From Kalmusia sp. IMI 367209 (Eukaryota; Ascomycota; Dothideomycetes; Pleosporales; Didymosphaeriaceae): a stretch of DNA of 64,000 bases. Location: the NCBI GenBank assembly GCA_027946365.1, contig JAPEUQ010000009.1, forward strand, positions 310,001 through 374,000, written 5' to 3'. The notes beneath the pieces were generated by a model. The model saw only the letters and a program-made list of their open reading frames with translations, searched no databases and was not told where the DNA came from. The translations under genes were made by a program, and so were the position numbers. This document shows positions 61,635 to 64,000 of the stretch, piece by piece. Position 1 is the stretch's first letter, and each line of letters starts with the position of its first letter.

Positions 61635-62034
61635 ACTTCCACAACCAAGTTTGACTTCCTTGTGATCTTTGTGGATCATTATGTTGAAAGACATCCAGTT
61701 TTGTTAATGAGCTTTTTCTGGCCTCGAATACAACTTGCTAGATATTTGATACGACGCTACATAAGCGCGCTAAGCCTTTATGCCGGGACACACTATAGAC
61801 ATCTTCGCAGGGATAGACTCGGAGTGCATACTTTTAGGGGCTATGTGTCTAGGGCTTGGAGATACTGTGATACGACAATATCGACTAGTTTTCATAGAAT
61901 ACACCAGGACCCCTACAGTGAACTAACACGAGTGAGGAAACCCCCTTGCTGCGAGGACCGTGCGCTGAGAACAGATCAAAGTGTAAAACCAGAAGACGAT
62001 TCTGCTCGCGACTGTATCTAATCACATCTTCCCA
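61635..62034. other. Intergenic region between convergent genes
   Basis: Between the HET-gene stop and the small minus-strand frame. No supportable gene. Confidence 0.4.
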
Positions 62035-62409
62035 TTAATACATCCGCGCCTCTGGGGCCCGCCATGGCTTTGGCAGAAGCTCAACCTCCTCGACAAGCAC
62101 GTCACTCCACACAATCTTTAGCTCTGAAGGACCGGCTTCGCCCTTTTCTGTCTCACTTATCCGCGTTACCTTAACCATGTCTGGGGGAACGATGAAGATC
62201 TTGAGGAAAAAGGGTTGCGTGGAATTCTCTGCTCCAACTGCATCCCCTAGGGCTATAACCATCCGTCCAGAATGCACGTTCCCAGTGGCCGTTCGCAGTG
62301 GGTTCTCTGTGCTCGAAAATCTTCCTTGCATCAACCTCGATTGCCTACCGAGCGTCAGACTTACGGAGCAGTCAGATTTGAGCTGGATACTCGATCTCTT
62401 GGCAGTCAT
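62035..62409 (-). CDS. Small hypothetical protein, 124 residues
   Basis: An ATG frame on minus with alternating hydrophobic/charged residues suggesting beta strands (QPFFLKIFIVPPDMVKVTR, SELKIVWSDVLVEEVELLPK). A TATA-like TTTATAG lies about 80 bases upstream. No family is recognised. The opposite strand also has an open frame here, so the strand is uncertain. Confidence 0.4.
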   Translation of the reverse strand: MTAKRSSIQLKSDCSVSLTLGRQSRLMQGRFSSTENPLRTATGNVHSGRMVIALGDAVGAENSTQPFFLKIFIVPPDMVKVTRISETEKGEAGPSELKIVWSDVLVEEVELLPKPWRAPEARMY

Positions 62410-62693
62410 GTATCCAGAAAAGGAGAGGTGCCTACACCACCTCGGTATTGCGGTGCCCGTCCTGCACAGTGACGTGCATGCATGCTATAAAAGGTCGCTC
62501 TCATGCATGTTCTCATATGTCGCAGGGATTGACGGGAAGCAACAGAGCTTCATCTTCCAAATTAGTACCCACGATGGCAATGTCGATATGCTGGTCTTCG
62601 TATCCGCGCTTCGGCTCGATCTGGCGAACTAGAGTATAGTACTTGACGCTACAGTATATTTTTTTCACGAAGAAGCAGCTCCTGAAAGAGTAT

Positions 62694-63095
62694 ATGATGC
62701 TTTTCTCCGGGAGTAACATCACTCAAATCTCCGTCTCTGCCGACGAGCTTGCCTTGTGGAGGAACGCTATACCGGCCTTCGTAGAACGTTGTCGCGACTG
62801 GGCTCATTCGATCTCGTGTGAGTATAGATTGGAACTGATCGGTTCAATTCTAGTGGACCGATCCATGAGCTCATGTGGTCTTGGGAAATTTCCAGTGAAT
62901 TACGAAGTTCGAGATAATAAAGGGAGCGGTGTCTTGAAGCATTGCATTCGCGTTGCAATCGCTCCTTGTTTCCCGGTCTTCGACATGGATCAGACACCTG
63001 GTCCAGATTTTTCCAGTCAGGCAAGAGGTTCACACGAGTTTGAGAATGGATTCATAGACCGAGATTCTCCTGAAGCGGAGTGTGCTGTATGTTGA
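62694..63095 (+). pseudogene. Fragment resembling fungal MYND-finger-associated proteins
   Basis: 133 codons. The segment ALWRNAIPAFVERCRDWAHS, CEYRLELIG, SSCGLGKFP and IRVAIAPCFPVF resembles, from memory, the C-terminal region just before the MYND zinc finger in large fungal proteins with an N-terminal DUF4470. The frame stops right after CAVC, where the first MYND knuckle would start, and the ~1000-residue N-terminal part is absent upstream. It therefore looks like a truncated relic. The family link rests on recall and not on a search. Confidence 0.4.
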
Positions 63096-64000
63096 TGTTA
63101 TGATCAAGATGTGAGAAAGGGGTTGAGAAGAATAGCTTCAATGTCGATCTCGAAATGAGTACCGTAGACAATCGTTCCGAAACTTGGTCAGGTCGGGGTA
63201 CATCACGAAGAGGAGGACTATTCTAGGCACTGGGCACAAGAGCGCAATCACAAATCCTTGATCGATATTCCTACCCTATCACTTAGATGCGGATTTCGCG
63301 TAGCCAGACACGACTTGAAAAGCCCCTAAAAGTATTTCGTTTCGCTGAAGGGGATATCCAATACGGATGCTCGCGTAAATATCTCAGCTATGAAAGGGGA
63401 GGAGCAGTTGTGTGGGGATACATGTATGGTTATGCAAAGGGTTGCTGACGAAGCTCGAATATAGCAAGATGGCTGAGGGCAAAGCAGATCGGCTAAAAGG
63501 TCGTTTTCAATTTGCTGTTCTAGCCTCGCTCTGGCCATTTCCGTCATTGGCTGGCCGAAGCTTGAACGACCTCCGCAGGCGGTAAGCTCTGGCTAGGCGT
63601 GGACAAGAGCTGAAAATGTATGATATAAGATTGCGATTCCCGCTCTAGCAAGGCTTTGTTCATATCATGTCTTTCAGAAACATGTCTCAGTGTGTGTGTG
63701 TGTGTGGCTGCCCGCTTTTAGTCGAGTGTTATCTTGATTACAGTTCGTCCACCGAGACAAAGTGTATTTTTAAAATGGCAGAACCTCAGTCAGTCTAGTC
63801 CAGACACAGCGGATTTGCTTTATATTATCGCAGGTGGGTCTGCATCAACAGCGCTTAGCATGCAGATGACTCTGACGTTTGTAGGAACGCCTGTGGCGTA
63901 GTGGAAGGAAACTCACTCACGCTCACATTCCACCTACGCAAGTGTGTAATTCACCATCGTTGTCTTCACGCGCGAGTTATAGAAAACCTTCTTGTCGTGC
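63096..64000. other. Right end of window, no gene recognised
   Basis: No supported coding frame. A tRNA A-box-like TGGCGTAGTGG at about 63893-63903 lacks a matching T-arm. Confidence 0.4.
63690..63707. repeat. (GT)n microsatellite, about nine units
   Basis: A perfect GT/TG dinucleotide run read directly from the sequence. Confidence 0.95.

Noticed and set aside
62177..62632. 151-codon open frame on the plus strand
   Set aside because: Partly antisense to a frame on minus that reads more like protein, and no family is recognised; left uncalled.
63885..63960. tRNA A-box match TGGCGTAGTGG
   Set aside because: No B-box or cloverleaf could be formed.

Overview
The window is nuclear DNA of a filamentous ascomycete. 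The genes carry short introns of about 38-65 nt with GTAAGT-like donors and CTAAC/CTAAT-like branch points, and the gene set is typically fungal: a TOK-type K+ channel, ERG9 with a C-terminal anchor, a HET-NACHT-WD40 protein, a second HET-domain protein, a CAP10/GT90 glycosyltransferase, a GH43 enzyme and fungal F-box/RING proteins. HET and NLR genes fit Pezizomycotina. A Dothideomycete (Pleosporales-like) source is my best guess but I cannot prove it from the sequence.

The left half (1-28.8 kb) is mostly conserved cell machinery: the 3' end of an unidentified gene, a DEAD-box RNA helicase, a gene-poor span of about 8 kb, the TOK channel, a small single-pass membrane protein, a PEBP-family protein with a one-base frame disruption, a DnaJ protein, eIF4E, squalene synthase (ERG9), a small secreted cysteine-rich protein not visible as one open frame, and a very long low-complexity protein ending in a methyltransferase-like domain. 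A second gene-poor span (28.8-35.9 kb) holds one decayed membrane-protein gene.

The right half (35.9-63.1 kb) looks accessory: a HET-NACHT-WD40 NLR with five 126-bp WD40 repeats, a divergent protein kinase, an unknown Cys-rich protein, a NADAR-domain protein, a GT90 glycosyltransferase, a block of internal duplications, a RING-like protein, a GH43 hydrolase, a membrane RING protein, an F-box protein, a second HET-domain protein, and a fragment resembling MYND-associated proteins. Several belong to families linked to fungal nonself recognition, NAD/ADP-ribose chemistry, ubiquitination or signalling.

Four genes (PEBP, NLR, kinase, F-box) are each broken only by single extra bases, six in total and five of them in homopolymer runs. 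Removing these bases and the introns gives coding lengths divisible by three in every case. The other eleven or so conserved genes are intact. This means either recent decay of dispensable genes or local indel errors in the assembly. All exon boundaries were read by eye from splice signals and frame continuity.
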